From positions 1 to 26,034 of the forward strand of contig CAZANP010000024.1 in assembly GCA_964486555.1 (NCBI GenBank): a stretch of 26,034 nucleotides of DNA. Reading direction: 5' to 3'. Positions 16,405 to 23,799 of this stretch are shown here, piece after piece. How positions within the stretch are numbered: position 1 is the first letter of the stretch; every line of letters begins with the position of its first letter. The DNA is from 4484-232 sp964486555. Its GTDB lineage: Bacteria > Thermotogota > Thermotogae > Thermotogales > Thermotogaceae. The position numbers and the translations under genes were made by a program. A model generated the notes under the pieces. That model worked only from the letters and a program-made list of their open reading frames with translations. It was not told the DNA's origin and made no database searches.

Positions 16405-17349
16405 GTGAGGCAGGAAACGAAAAGAATTTTTAGAAGGCTTTTTAGAAATCCCTCGGCGATTTTGGGCTTTTCGCTACTGATATTCTTCATTTTGGTCGCG
16501 ATCTTCGCGCCTCTTTTAGCACCACCTGTGAATTCGTTCAACCCGAGTATGAAGCTACCTGATCCCTACATCATGCCAGTGGTGAGCTGGAAACAAGAAC
16601 CTATTCCTCCCACGACTAAAAAGGATGTCGATCCACAGAAGTTGGGTAGAGAGCCTATAAGGTGCATAGATTATCATCCATTCGGAATAATCGGTGGAAG
16701 AGACATATTCTACGGTGTGGTCTGGGGTACAAGAACCGCTTTCAAGGTGGGAATGATCGTTACGGTCATATCCACTTTGATAGGAATAACGATAGGTTCG
16801 ATATCGGGTTATTTCGGAGGATGGGTGGACGAAGTCCTCATGAGGATAACCGACGTTTTCCTCTCGATACCTTTCCTGGTTGCAGCTATTGTGTTAACGA
16901 CAATCCTCGGGGTTGGATTGGATAAAGTTATGATAGCATTGATCGTCTTTGGATGGATGGGATCTGCAAGACTCATCAGAGGGAACATCCTTCAGGTCAA
17001 GGAAGAGCAATTCGTTCTCGCAGCAAAAGCTTTGGGAGTCCGTGATGTCTTCATAATAACAAAACACATACTTCCCAACACGATATTCCCCGTTGTGATT
17101 CAAGCATCCATGAGGATGGGCTCTCTGGTCATAACGGCTGCCGCTCTCAGTTTTCTTGGATTAGGAGCCCCACAGGGTTACGCAGATTGGGGTGCACTTC
17201 TGAGTTACGCTCGTGATTGGATGCTTGAGATAGGGGAACACTGGTACGCCATCGTTTATCCAGGAACCGCCATGGTACTGTTCGTTTTGGCGTGGAATCT
17301 GGTTGGGGATGCCCTGAGAGACGTTTTCGACCCGAGGCTCAAAGGTTGA
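16405..17349 (+). CDS. Oligopeptide-type ABC transporter permease (OppC/DppC)
   Basis: Partner of the preceding permease. The GTG at 16405 (314 residues) follows AGAGGTGG by the right distance; a TTG at 16390 inside the previous stop has no separate binding site. OppC features: a first membrane segment (about residues 19-40), a long periplasmic loop (about 40-105), then the family stretch DYHPFGIIGGRDIFYGVVWGTR, where HPFGxxxxGRD is conserved, and five more membrane segments. The EAA loop reads AAKALGVRDVFIITKHILPN. The loop is rather Pro- and Lys-rich. Confidence 0.93.
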   Translation: MRQETKRIFRRLFRNPSAILGFSLLIFFILVAIFAPLLAPPVNSFNPSMKLPDPYIMPVVSWKQEPIPPTTKKDVDPQKLGREPIRCIDYHPFGIIGGRDIFYGVVWGTRTAFKVGMIVTVISTLIGITIGSISGYFGGWVDEVLMRITDVFLSIPFLVAAIVLTTILGVGLDKVMIALIVFGWMGSARLIRGNILQVKEEQFVLAAKALGVRDVFIITKHILPNTIFPVVIQASMRMGSLVITAAALSFLGLGAPQGYADWGALLSYARDWMLEIGEHWYAIVYPGTAMVLFVLAWNLVGDALRDVFDPRLKG

Positions 17350-17362
17350 AGGAGGGAAAACG

Positions 17363-18370
17363 ATGCCCGAACCATTACTCATCGTTAGGAATCTGAAGAC
17401 CTATTTCTATACAGAAGATGGCGTGGTGAAGGCCGTTGATGGAGTGGATTTTGAGGTTTACGAAGGGGAGACACTTGGGATAGTCGGAGAATCTGGATGT
17501 GGAAAGAGCGTGACTTCCCTTTCGATAATGAGACTTCTGGATGAAAAGGGAAGGATCGTTGATGGTGAGGTGATCTTCAAAGGTAAGAATCTGTTGGAAC
17601 TGCCGGAAGACGAAATGAGAAGAATCAGAGGAAACGAAATTGCCATGATATTCCAGGAACCGATGGTAGCTTTGAATCCAGTCTATACTATAGGAGATCA
17701 GATAATAGAGGCCATCACTCTCCATCAAAACGTCGACGAACACAAAGCCAGAAAGATGGCGATAGATCTCCTTAGAAAAGTCGGTATACCTGAACCGGAA
17801 AAGAGAATCGATGAATACCCTCATCAACTCTCTGGTGGTATGAGACAGAGAGCCATGATCGCCATGGCTCTATCCTGCAGGCCGAGTCTTCTGATAGCGG
17901 ATGAGCCCACAACGGCTCTTGATGTTACCATCCAAGCTCAGATCCTTGAACTGATGAAAGAACTTCAGAAAGAATACGGTATGGCGATAATCCTGATAAC
18001 GCACGATATGGGAGTGATCGCGGAGACAGCCGATAGAGTCGTGGTCATGTATGCTGGAAAGGTCGTGGAATATGCGGATGTCAAAACCCTTTTCAATGAT
18101 CCCAAACATCCGTACACCTACGGACTGTTAACCTCCATCCCAAGACTCGATATAGAGCAAGAAAAGCTCAAGAGTATACCAGGTGTTGTCCCAGATCCAT
18201 TGAATTTCCCTAGCGGTTGTAGATTTCACCCAAGATGCGAGTTCTTTGAAAAAGGAAAATGTGACGTGAGTGAGCCAGAGCTCGTTGAGGTTGAAAAAGG
18301 TCATAAGGTCAGGTGTTACTTCTGGAAGAAAGTGGATGAGACTAAAAAGATAGAAGCGGAGAAGGTTTGA
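17363..18370 (+). CDS. Oligopeptide-type ABC transporter ATPase (OppD/DppD)
   Basis: Cytoplasmic nucleotide-binding subunit, 335 residues. Walker A GESGCGKS (42-49), Q-loop Gln98, signature LSGGM (156-160), Walker B LLIADE (176-181), switch His214. The C-terminal oligo_HPY domain follows, with four cysteines (286, 292, 300, 318; Cx5Cx7Cx17C). In recent OppD/DppD structures such cysteines hold a 4Fe-4S cluster; that it does so here is inference. Starts at ATG 17363 after AAGGAGGG, 13 nt from oppC. Confidence 0.94.
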   Translation: MPEPLLIVRNLKTYFYTEDGVVKAVDGVDFEVYEGETLGIVGESGCGKSVTSLSIMRLLDEKGRIVDGEVIFKGKNLLELPEDEMRRIRGNEIAMIFQEPMVALNPVYTIGDQIIEAITLHQNVDEHKARKMAIDLLRKVGIPEPEKRIDEYPHQLSGGMRQRAMIAMALSCRPSLLIADEPTTALDVTIQAQILELMKELQKEYGMAIILITHDMGVIAETADRVVVMYAGKVVEYADVKTLFNDPKHPYTYGLLTSIPRLDIEQEKLKSIPGVVPDPLNFPSGCRFHPRCEFFEKGKCDVSEPELVEVEKGHKVRCYFWKKVDETKKIEAEKV

Positions 18371-18387
18371 GGGAGAGGTGGAGAATC

Positions 18388-19560
18388 GTGGCCAAAAAGG
18401 TCCTTCTAAGAGTTGAAAATCTTGTCAAACATTTTCCCATAAGAGCGGGCGTCTTCAAAAGGATAGTTGGATGGGTCAAGGCGGTGGATGGTGTATCGTT
18501 CGATGTCTACGAAGGGGAAACTTTAGGACTGGTTGGAGAATCTGGGTGTGGAAAAACGACCGTTGGTATGACGATCTTAAGACTCTACGAACCCACTTCT
18601 GGAAGGATCATCGTCGAGGATGAAGATACTACGTACTATTTCATGTCGAGGTTCAAGGCATCTTCCTACATAAAGAAAACGTACATCAACAGATTCAGAA
18701 AACTTCTTAAGGATTACGGCAGTGTGGATTCGCTGCTTAAGGATCTTGAAAGTGTCGATGAGAAATATGCAAGAATATTTTTCGAGGACGCCAAAGGTTC
18801 AGGTGATAAGTTCATAAAATACCTTCTTTCCGATATCCAGGAAAAGAGAAAAAATTTCAGAAGGAATATGCAAATAGTTTTCCAGGATCCTTACAGCTCG
18901 TTGAATCCAAGGTTGAGGGTGAAGAATATCGTTGGGGAAGGGATAAAGGCTCACAAGTTAGCTGATGGAAAAGAAGCAGAAGAGATGGTGAGGGAAATTC
19001 TGAAGGATGTGGGGATAATACCTGATCACATGTACAGATTCCCTCATGAGTTCAGTGGGGGTCAAAGACAAAGAATAGGAATAGCAAGAGCTATGGCTCT
19101 CTCACCAAAGCTCATGATAGCTGATGAAGCCGTCGCCGCCCTCGATGTCTCCATAAGGAGTCAGATAATAAACCTCATGGAAGATCTTCAAAATGAACAC
19201 AAGCTAACTTACATCTTCATATCACACGATCTTGCTGTTGTGAAACATATAAGCGATCGAATAGCGGTGATGTACCTTGGGAAAATCGTGGAATTGGCGG
19301 ACAAAAAGACCCTCTTTGAAAACCCCCTTCATCCTTACACGAAAGCTCTCATGTCGGCAATACCCATACCTGATCCGAACAAGAGGAGAAAGAGAATAAT
19401 ACTTAAAGGGGACGTGCCAAGTCCCATAAATCCACCGAGTGGTTGTAGATTCCATACAAGATGCCCCATAGCTGAGAAGATATGTTCTGAGAAAGAGCCA
19501 GAACTCAAAGAGGTAGAACCTGGGCATTTCGTGGCCTGTCATTTTCCAGGTGAGCTGTGA
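18388..19560 (+). CDS. Oligopeptide-type ABC transporter ATPase (OppF/DppF) with insertion
   Basis: Second ATPase of the transporter. From GTG 18388, 390 residues, about 60-70 more than usual for OppF. An upstream TTG (18367) overlapping the oppD stop is the less likely start, since GAGAGGTGG sits just before 18388. Walker A GESGCGKT (50-57), Q-loop Gln166, signature FSGGQ (222-226), Walker B LMIADE (242-247), His280. The extra length lies between Walker A and the Q-loop, about residues 82-158, and looks like a helical Lys/Asp-rich insertion. Walker B is followed by AVAALD rather than PVSALD. C-terminal cysteines 353, 359, 366 and 384 match those of OppD. Confidence 0.92.
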   Translation: MAKKVLLRVENLVKHFPIRAGVFKRIVGWVKAVDGVSFDVYEGETLGLVGESGCGKTTVGMTILRLYEPTSGRIIVEDEDTTYYFMSRFKASSYIKKTYINRFRKLLKDYGSVDSLLKDLESVDEKYARIFFEDAKGSGDKFIKYLLSDIQEKRKNFRRNMQIVFQDPYSSLNPRLRVKNIVGEGIKAHKLADGKEAEEMVREILKDVGIIPDHMYRFPHEFSGGQRQRIGIARAMALSPKLMIADEAVAALDVSIRSQIINLMEDLQNEHKLTYIFISHDLAVVKHISDRIAVMYLGKIVELADKKTLFENPLHPYTKALMSAIPIPDPNKRRKRIILKGDVPSPINPPSGCRFHTRCPIAEKICSEKEPELKEVEPGHFVACHFPGEL

Positions 19561-19572
19561 GGTGCTTGAAAC

Positions 19573-20091
19573 TTGAAGTTGAAGAACTTTCTTCTGGTAC
19601 TGTTGATGATAGCTAGTGGTATAGTAATCGTTCTTTTCAAATCCAAGGTGGAAACTTTGAGAATATACGTTGATGAACATCTTAAGAAAACGGTGACAAA
19701 AATTCTGAACGGCAAAAGGATAAGATATGATCTGGTGGGTGATAAAGGAAAAGGTGTGGTGATATTCGAGGCGAATAAGGTTGTGATACCACCGAACGAG
19801 GAGATCTTTCACCTGGATTGGAGTGAAAGAGTGAAGGAGAAAGCCTGGAGTACGTTCCATGAGGTGTTCGGTGATATGGAAAACGTCTATATCTCTGCAT
19901 CGAGCAGTGAGGTGACGAGAGAGCCCATCGTGGAGAAAGCCGTTGAGATTTTCACATCAGGGAAAGGAAGAGAATACTTTGAAAATGGTTTCTCAATACT
20001 ACCAATATATTTCCTTGTGAAAAGAGGGAAGGCTTTCGATGCCATTTTTGTTTACGATCCTGTAACTGGTGAAGGAAAAATATTGAAATGA
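19573..20091 (+). CDS. Membrane-anchored unknown protein, possibly degenerate substrate-binding protein
   Basis: 172 residues, not recognised with confidence. A TTG start at 19573 follows GAGGTG, which overlaps the oppF stop. An uncleaved anchor or signal peptide spans about 4-22, with no lipobox cysteine. The soluble part opens with a beta strand, LRIYVDEHL (29-37), like the first strand of extracellular solute-binding proteins. Residues 118-144 (PIVEKAVEIF, TSGKGREYFENGF) resemble the C-terminal helix of molybdate/iron-type binding proteins, where a segment of the kind FLTSxEGQxxFxxxGF occurs. The middle is shorter than in those families. It lies between oppF and a second oppD, so a role in this transporter is likely. 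Binding-protein ancestry is a guess from residue pattern. Confidence 0.65.
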   Translation: MKLKNFLLVLLMIASGIVIVLFKSKVETLRIYVDEHLKKTVTKILNGKRIRYDLVGDKGKGVVIFEANKVVIPPNEEIFHLDWSERVKEKAWSTFHEVFGDMENVYISASSSEVTREPIVEKAVEIFTSGKGREYFENGFSILPIYFLVKRGKAFDAIFVYDPVTGEGKILK

Positions 20092-20112
20092 ATCGCGAGG
20101 GAGGAGATAGAA

Positions 20113-21105
20113 TTGGAACCGATCCTGAAAGTGAGGGATTTGAAAACTTACTTTTACATGGAAGAAGGTGTTGTGAAGGCGGTCGATGGCGTTTCCTTTG
20201 AACTCTTCCCAAATGAAGTTTTGGGTATCGTTGGGGAAACAGGAAGTGGTAAGAGTGTTACGGTGAAATCCATTATGAGATTGATAAAACCCCCTGGAAA
20301 AATCGTAGGGGGAGAAGTGTTGTACAACGGAACGGATATACTGAAGCTTCCAGAAAGGGAGATGTACAGGATAAGGGGAAAAGAGATCAGCATGATTTTC
20401 CAGGATCCCATGTCCTCTCTGAATCCTCTATACACAATTGGAGACCAGCTGATGGAAACGATTATACAACACACAGGTGTGGACAAGAGGAAAGCTTACA
20501 TGAGAGCGGTGGAAATGCTCGAAAGAGTTGGTATTCCGGAAGCGGAAAAGAGAATGAACAGTTACCCTTTCGAATTCAGTGGAGGTATGAGGCAGAGAGT
20601 GGTTATAGCGATAGCACTTTCCTGTAATCCCAAGATACTGATAGCAGACGAGCCGACAACAGCTTTGGATGTCACCATCCAGGCCCAGATTCTCGAACTG
20701 ATGAAGGAACTTCAAAAAGATTTCAAAATGGGCCTCATATTCATAACGCACGATCTGGGAGTCATAGCTGAAATGGCCAACAGAATAATGGTGATGTACG
20801 GGGGAAAACAGATGGAGATGGGATCTGCAGAAGACATCTTTTACAGGCCAAGACATCCTTACACGAAAATGCTTTTGAGAAGTATTCCCAGGGTGGATAA
20901 GAAACTCGACAGATTGGAGCCGATTCCAGGACAACCTCCACGTATGGTGAACATACCACCCGTTTGTCCTTTCCTTCCAAGATGTCCAAGAAGAATAGGG
21001 AAATGTAGAGAAACTCTTCCCGATATGGTAGAGATCGAGCCTGGTCACTTCGTCAGATGCTTCAATCCTGTAGAGATCGAGGAAAGCGAGGAAGTGATCA
21101 CGTGA
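20113..21105 (+). CDS. Second OppD/DppD-type ABC transporter ATPase
   Basis: 330 residues, a close paralogue of the oppD gene at 17363 (near-identical openings and the same ADEPTTALDVTIQAQILEL stretch). Walker A GETGSGKS (41-48), signature FSGGM, Walker B ILIADE. C-terminal cysteines 285, 291, 298 and 316. It starts at TTG 20113, eight bases after GGAGG. Opp systems need one OppD and one OppF; a second OppD in the same operon could swap partners or serve a different permease. Its stop overlaps degV by 4 nt (GTGA). Confidence 0.9.
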   Translation: MEPILKVRDLKTYFYMEEGVVKAVDGVSFELFPNEVLGIVGETGSGKSVTVKSIMRLIKPPGKIVGGEVLYNGTDILKLPEREMYRIRGKEISMIFQDPMSSLNPLYTIGDQLMETIIQHTGVDKRKAYMRAVEMLERVGIPEAEKRMNSYPFEFSGGMRQRVVIAIALSCNPKILIADEPTTALDVTIQAQILELMKELQKDFKMGLIFITHDLGVIAEMANRIMVMYGGKQMEMGSAEDIFYRPRHPYTKMLLRSIPRVDKKLDRLEPIPGQPPRMVNIPPVCPFLPRCPRRIGKCRETLPDMVEIEPGHFVRCFNPVEIEESEEVIT

Positions 21106-21950
21106 GAATAGCGGTGGTCGTCGATAGCGCCGTTGAAGTTCCTCCCTTCGTATCTGAAAAGGTTTTTAAAGTACCGATTTATGTGACTTTGGGAGAAGAA
21201 CGTTTCAAAGATGGTGAAAGATCCTTAGAATGGCTTTTCAAAACGATGAGATCTAAAAACATCTTCCCGAAAACCTCCCAGCCCACACCTTTCGATTTTG
21301 AAAGGGTTTATGAACATTTATTGAAGAAGGAGGAATATGACCACGTTCTATCCATCCATCTATCATCCAAACTGAGCGGTACTTACCAGAGCGCTGTGAT
21401 AGCTTCTAGTAAATTTAAAGGGAAAATATCAGTGATTGATTCAGAGAATGCTGGCTTTGCTCCTGGTATTCTGGTTTGTAGGGTATTTCAACTTTTGGAA
21501 GAGGGAGCATCTTTGGAAGAGATACTGAGAGATCTAAATGAGTTGAAGCATAGGATAGAAACCATCATAGCCCTCGAAAGTGTGGAATTCCTGATAAGGG
21601 GGGGTAGGCTTTCTGGTTTCAAAGCGTTAGTTGGAAGTGTTCTGAAAGTGAGTCCCGTAATAAGAGTGAAGGCGGGAGCTCTTGAGTTTCTGAAAAGCGT
21701 CAGGGGAATGAAAAAGGCTTTTGATTTCATCATAAACAGTGTGAAAGAGAGAGTAAATTATGATATCTCAGCGATAGTGGCTCATATAGAATCCAGAAAG
21801 AACGCGGAGACCTTCATGGACGAACTCGTTGAAAGGATGCATTTAAAGGAATGCCATCTATTCGACGTCGAGTCTTTAACCTTAGCTTCTCACCTTGGAC
21901 CAGGTGTAGGGTTGTTCACTTACCCTTCCCATGTGAAGTTAAAAGTTTAA
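21102..21950 (+). CDS. DegV family fatty-acid-binding protein
   Basis: A 282-residue soluble DegV-fold protein; known members (B. subtilis DegV, T. maritima TM841, FakB) bind a fatty acid in a deep pocket. The SSKLSGTYQSA signature (88-98) and TSQP (58-61) hold the residues that contact the carboxylate in known structures. A GTG at 21102 overlaps the previous stop and has GAGGA upstream. Longer frames from 21057 would run deep into the ATPase gene. FakB proteins deliver fatty acids to the FakA kinase, whose gene is not in this window. Why it lies in a peptide transporter operon is not clear. Confidence 0.92.
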   Translation: MRIAVVVDSAVEVPPFVSEKVFKVPIYVTLGEERFKDGERSLEWLFKTMRSKNIFPKTSQPTPFDFERVYEHLLKKEEYDHVLSIHLSSKLSGTYQSAVIASSKFKGKISVIDSENAGFAPGILVCRVFQLLEEGASLEEILRDLNELKHRIETIIALESVEFLIRGGRLSGFKALVGSVLKVSPVIRVKAGALEFLKSVRGMKKAFDFIINSVKERVNYDISAIVAHIESRKNAETFMDELVERMHLKECHLFDVESLTLASHLGPGVGLFTYPSHVKLKV

Positions 21951-21962
21951 GGAGGGAACTCC

Positions 21963-22766
21963 ATGAAAAAAGAGATGAAATCACTGGTGGATCTTATATC
22001 TCTAAAGGGAAAAACAGCCCTTGTGACGGGGGCAGCTGTTGGTATAGGAAAAGCCATTTCGATAAGGTTTGGAGAAGCTGGTGCAGACCTTGTACTGGTT
22101 GATATAAACGAAGAGGGATTGGAACAGACAAAAGAAGAGATCTTGAAATTCAAAGTCGGTGTCAAAACTTACAGGGTCGATCTTTCAAAGAGAGAAGATA
22201 TAGAAAATCTCTGGAAAAGTCTAGAAGGGGAAGAGCCCGATATATTGGTTAACAACGCGGGAGTATACTCGTTCAGAGATTTTCTGGAACTGGATGAAGA
22301 TTTTCTCGAAAAAACGATGAGAGTCAACCTGTATTCGGCTCTGTGGATGTCCCAAGAGATGATAAGAAGAAGGAGAAAGAAGGGTGGAGTGATAATAAAT
22401 GTGGGTTCGATAGAGGCTATACTTCCCTTTGCAAAGAACCTGGTCCATTACGATATCAGTAAGATGGGAGTCATCGCTTTAACAAGAGCTCTGGCTCGAG
22501 AATACGGAAAACAAGGTTTCAGAGTGAACGCCGTGATACCGGGTGGGATAGAGACGGAGAGAGTCAAGGAACTGAAGAAGAAAGGTGCTTTGAAGTTCGA
22601 TGTTGACCTCATGAAGATCGCAATGGACTTTAAAAGTAGACTTCCTTTAGGAAGATTCGGCATGCCGGATGAAGTGGCCAGAGTCGTTGTTATCCTTGCA
22701 AGTGATGTTTCAAGTTACGTCCATGGAGCTTTAGTACCTGTGGACGGGGGATTTTTGTCTACTTGA
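21963..22766 (+). CDS. Short-chain dehydrogenase/reductase (SDR)
   Basis: Rossmann-fold NAD(P)-dependent oxidoreductase, 267 residues. Cofactor motif TGAAVGIG (22-29), acidic Asp47 after the second strand (VLVDI), which favours NAD over NADP. NNAG at 97-100, catalytic Asn122, Ser149, Tyr163 and Lys167 in YDISK. C-terminal VPVDGGF is typical of classical SDRs such as 3-oxoacyl-ACP reductase and sugar dehydrogenases. Substrate is not deducible. ATG at 21963 follows AAGGAGGGAA, 12 nt after degV. Last gene of the operon; the stop overlaps the convergent gene by 8 bp. Confidence 0.87.
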   Translation: MKKEMKSLVDLISLKGKTALVTGAAVGIGKAISIRFGEAGADLVLVDINEEGLEQTKEEILKFKVGVKTYRVDLSKREDIENLWKSLEGEEPDILVNNAGVYSFRDFLELDEDFLEKTMRVNLYSALWMSQEMIRRRRKKGGVIINVGSIEAILPFAKNLVHYDISKMGVIALTRALAREYGKQGFRVNAVIPGGIETERVKELKKKGALKFDVDLMKIAMDFKSRLPLGRFGMPDEVARVVVILASDVSSYVHGALVPVDGGFLST

Positions 22767-23799
22767 TCTTATAGAATCGTAGCTCTTGTGAGTCAGAACA
22801 CAGTATCGCAAACTCTTTCTTTCCAAGTTTGAAAATTTTCAAAGGGTATTTCCCTGTCTTCTCTCTGAGGATAACTCCCCTGTCGCTCAGTAGGTATACC
22901 TCATTCTCTGAGTTCGAGATGGCGACGAGATGCTCCCCTATCTCTTCTAAGTCCAAGACGGGATGTGGAACTTTGAGTTTTTTCACTTTTCCATTTCTAT
23001 CGACAACGCTCACAACGGGTTCAACGAGGCTGGAGATCGCAAGATCCTTTCCAAAGAAGGAGAGACTGTACGAAAGATCCGGCAGGTTAACATTCCAAAC
23101 AACTTCACCTCTCACCAGCTTAACTAGCTTTCCATTCTTATAATCCAGAAAGTACTCTCCAGTTGCACCCTCTATGTATCTGAGAGGTCTTTCGAGATCG
23201 AGGTAGATCTTCTTCATCTGCCTTCCTTTTATTCTGACAACCGCCGGATCGTTTCTTTTTCTCCAATAACACATGTAGATTATCTCGTCATCTCTTATGT
23301 AGAAATAAGATGAAGGAATCCCGATTCTATAACGTTCCACGATTCTGAAATTTCTTTCATCCAATGCGATCAGCGTGCCGTTTGAAAAGAGGGAAATGTA
23401 GAACTTTCCCCTGCTGTAAACGAAAACACTTGGGTCGTTCCCTAGGTATATACTCCTTCTTTTTCTACCCAAAAGATCGAACTCCAAAAATTCACCTGTG
23501 AAGAGGTCCGTCACGTAGATTTTGTTCGCATGGAAAAGAGCCCATACGGGATAGAGGAAATCTTCAAGTGTGAGAACCACCTGTTTCTTATCCACATCAA
23601 CCAGAACGACTTTTCTGGAAAGGGAATCAACAAGGGTTATATAACCCTCACTGTAGGTCCCCCTGAGAGGGGAACAATCGAGGTGAGCGATACCTGTCTT
23701 CTCAAGGCTCACAGAAAAAAGGGAAATGGGAATCAGAATCACAAGTATATATATTTTTTCAATTCCCAGTCTGTAACGTGTACCGTGAATTCTCTCCAC
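22759..23799 (-). CDS. Secreted beta-propeller-like protein of unknown function
   Basis: 346 residues; family not recognised. A hydrophobic stretch (about 16-31, IYILVILIPISLFSVS) after a basic N-terminus suggests a signal peptide or anchor. The rest is many short beta strands separated by turns with recurring hydrophobic-aromatic patterns (for example VVLVDVDKKQVVLTL and LIALDERNFRIVERY), as in WD-, YVTN- or NHL-type propellers. There are no catalytic motifs. The GTG at 23799, with AAGGAAAGGG upstream, lies 61 bp inside glnA. A GTG at 23742 overlapping the glnA stop is an alternative, but would leave no basic n-region. Translational coupling to glnA is likely. Confidence 0.6.
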   Translation of the reverse strand: MERIHGTRYRLGIEKIYILVILIPISLFSVSLEKTGIAHLDCSPLRGTYSEGYITLVDSLSRKVVLVDVDKKQVVLTLEDFLYPVWALFHANKIYVTDLFTGEFLEFDLLGRKRRSIYLGNDPSVFVYSRGKFYISLFSNGTLIALDERNFRIVERYRIGIPSSYFYIRDDEIIYMCYWRKRNDPAVVRIKGRQMKKIYLDLERPLRYIEGATGEYFLDYKNGKLVKLVRGEVVWNVNLPDLSYSLSFFGKDLAISSLVEPVVSVVDRNGKVKKLKVPHPVLDLEEIGEHLVAISNSENEVYLLSDRGVILREKTGKYPLKIFKLGKKEFAILCSDSQELRFYKIK

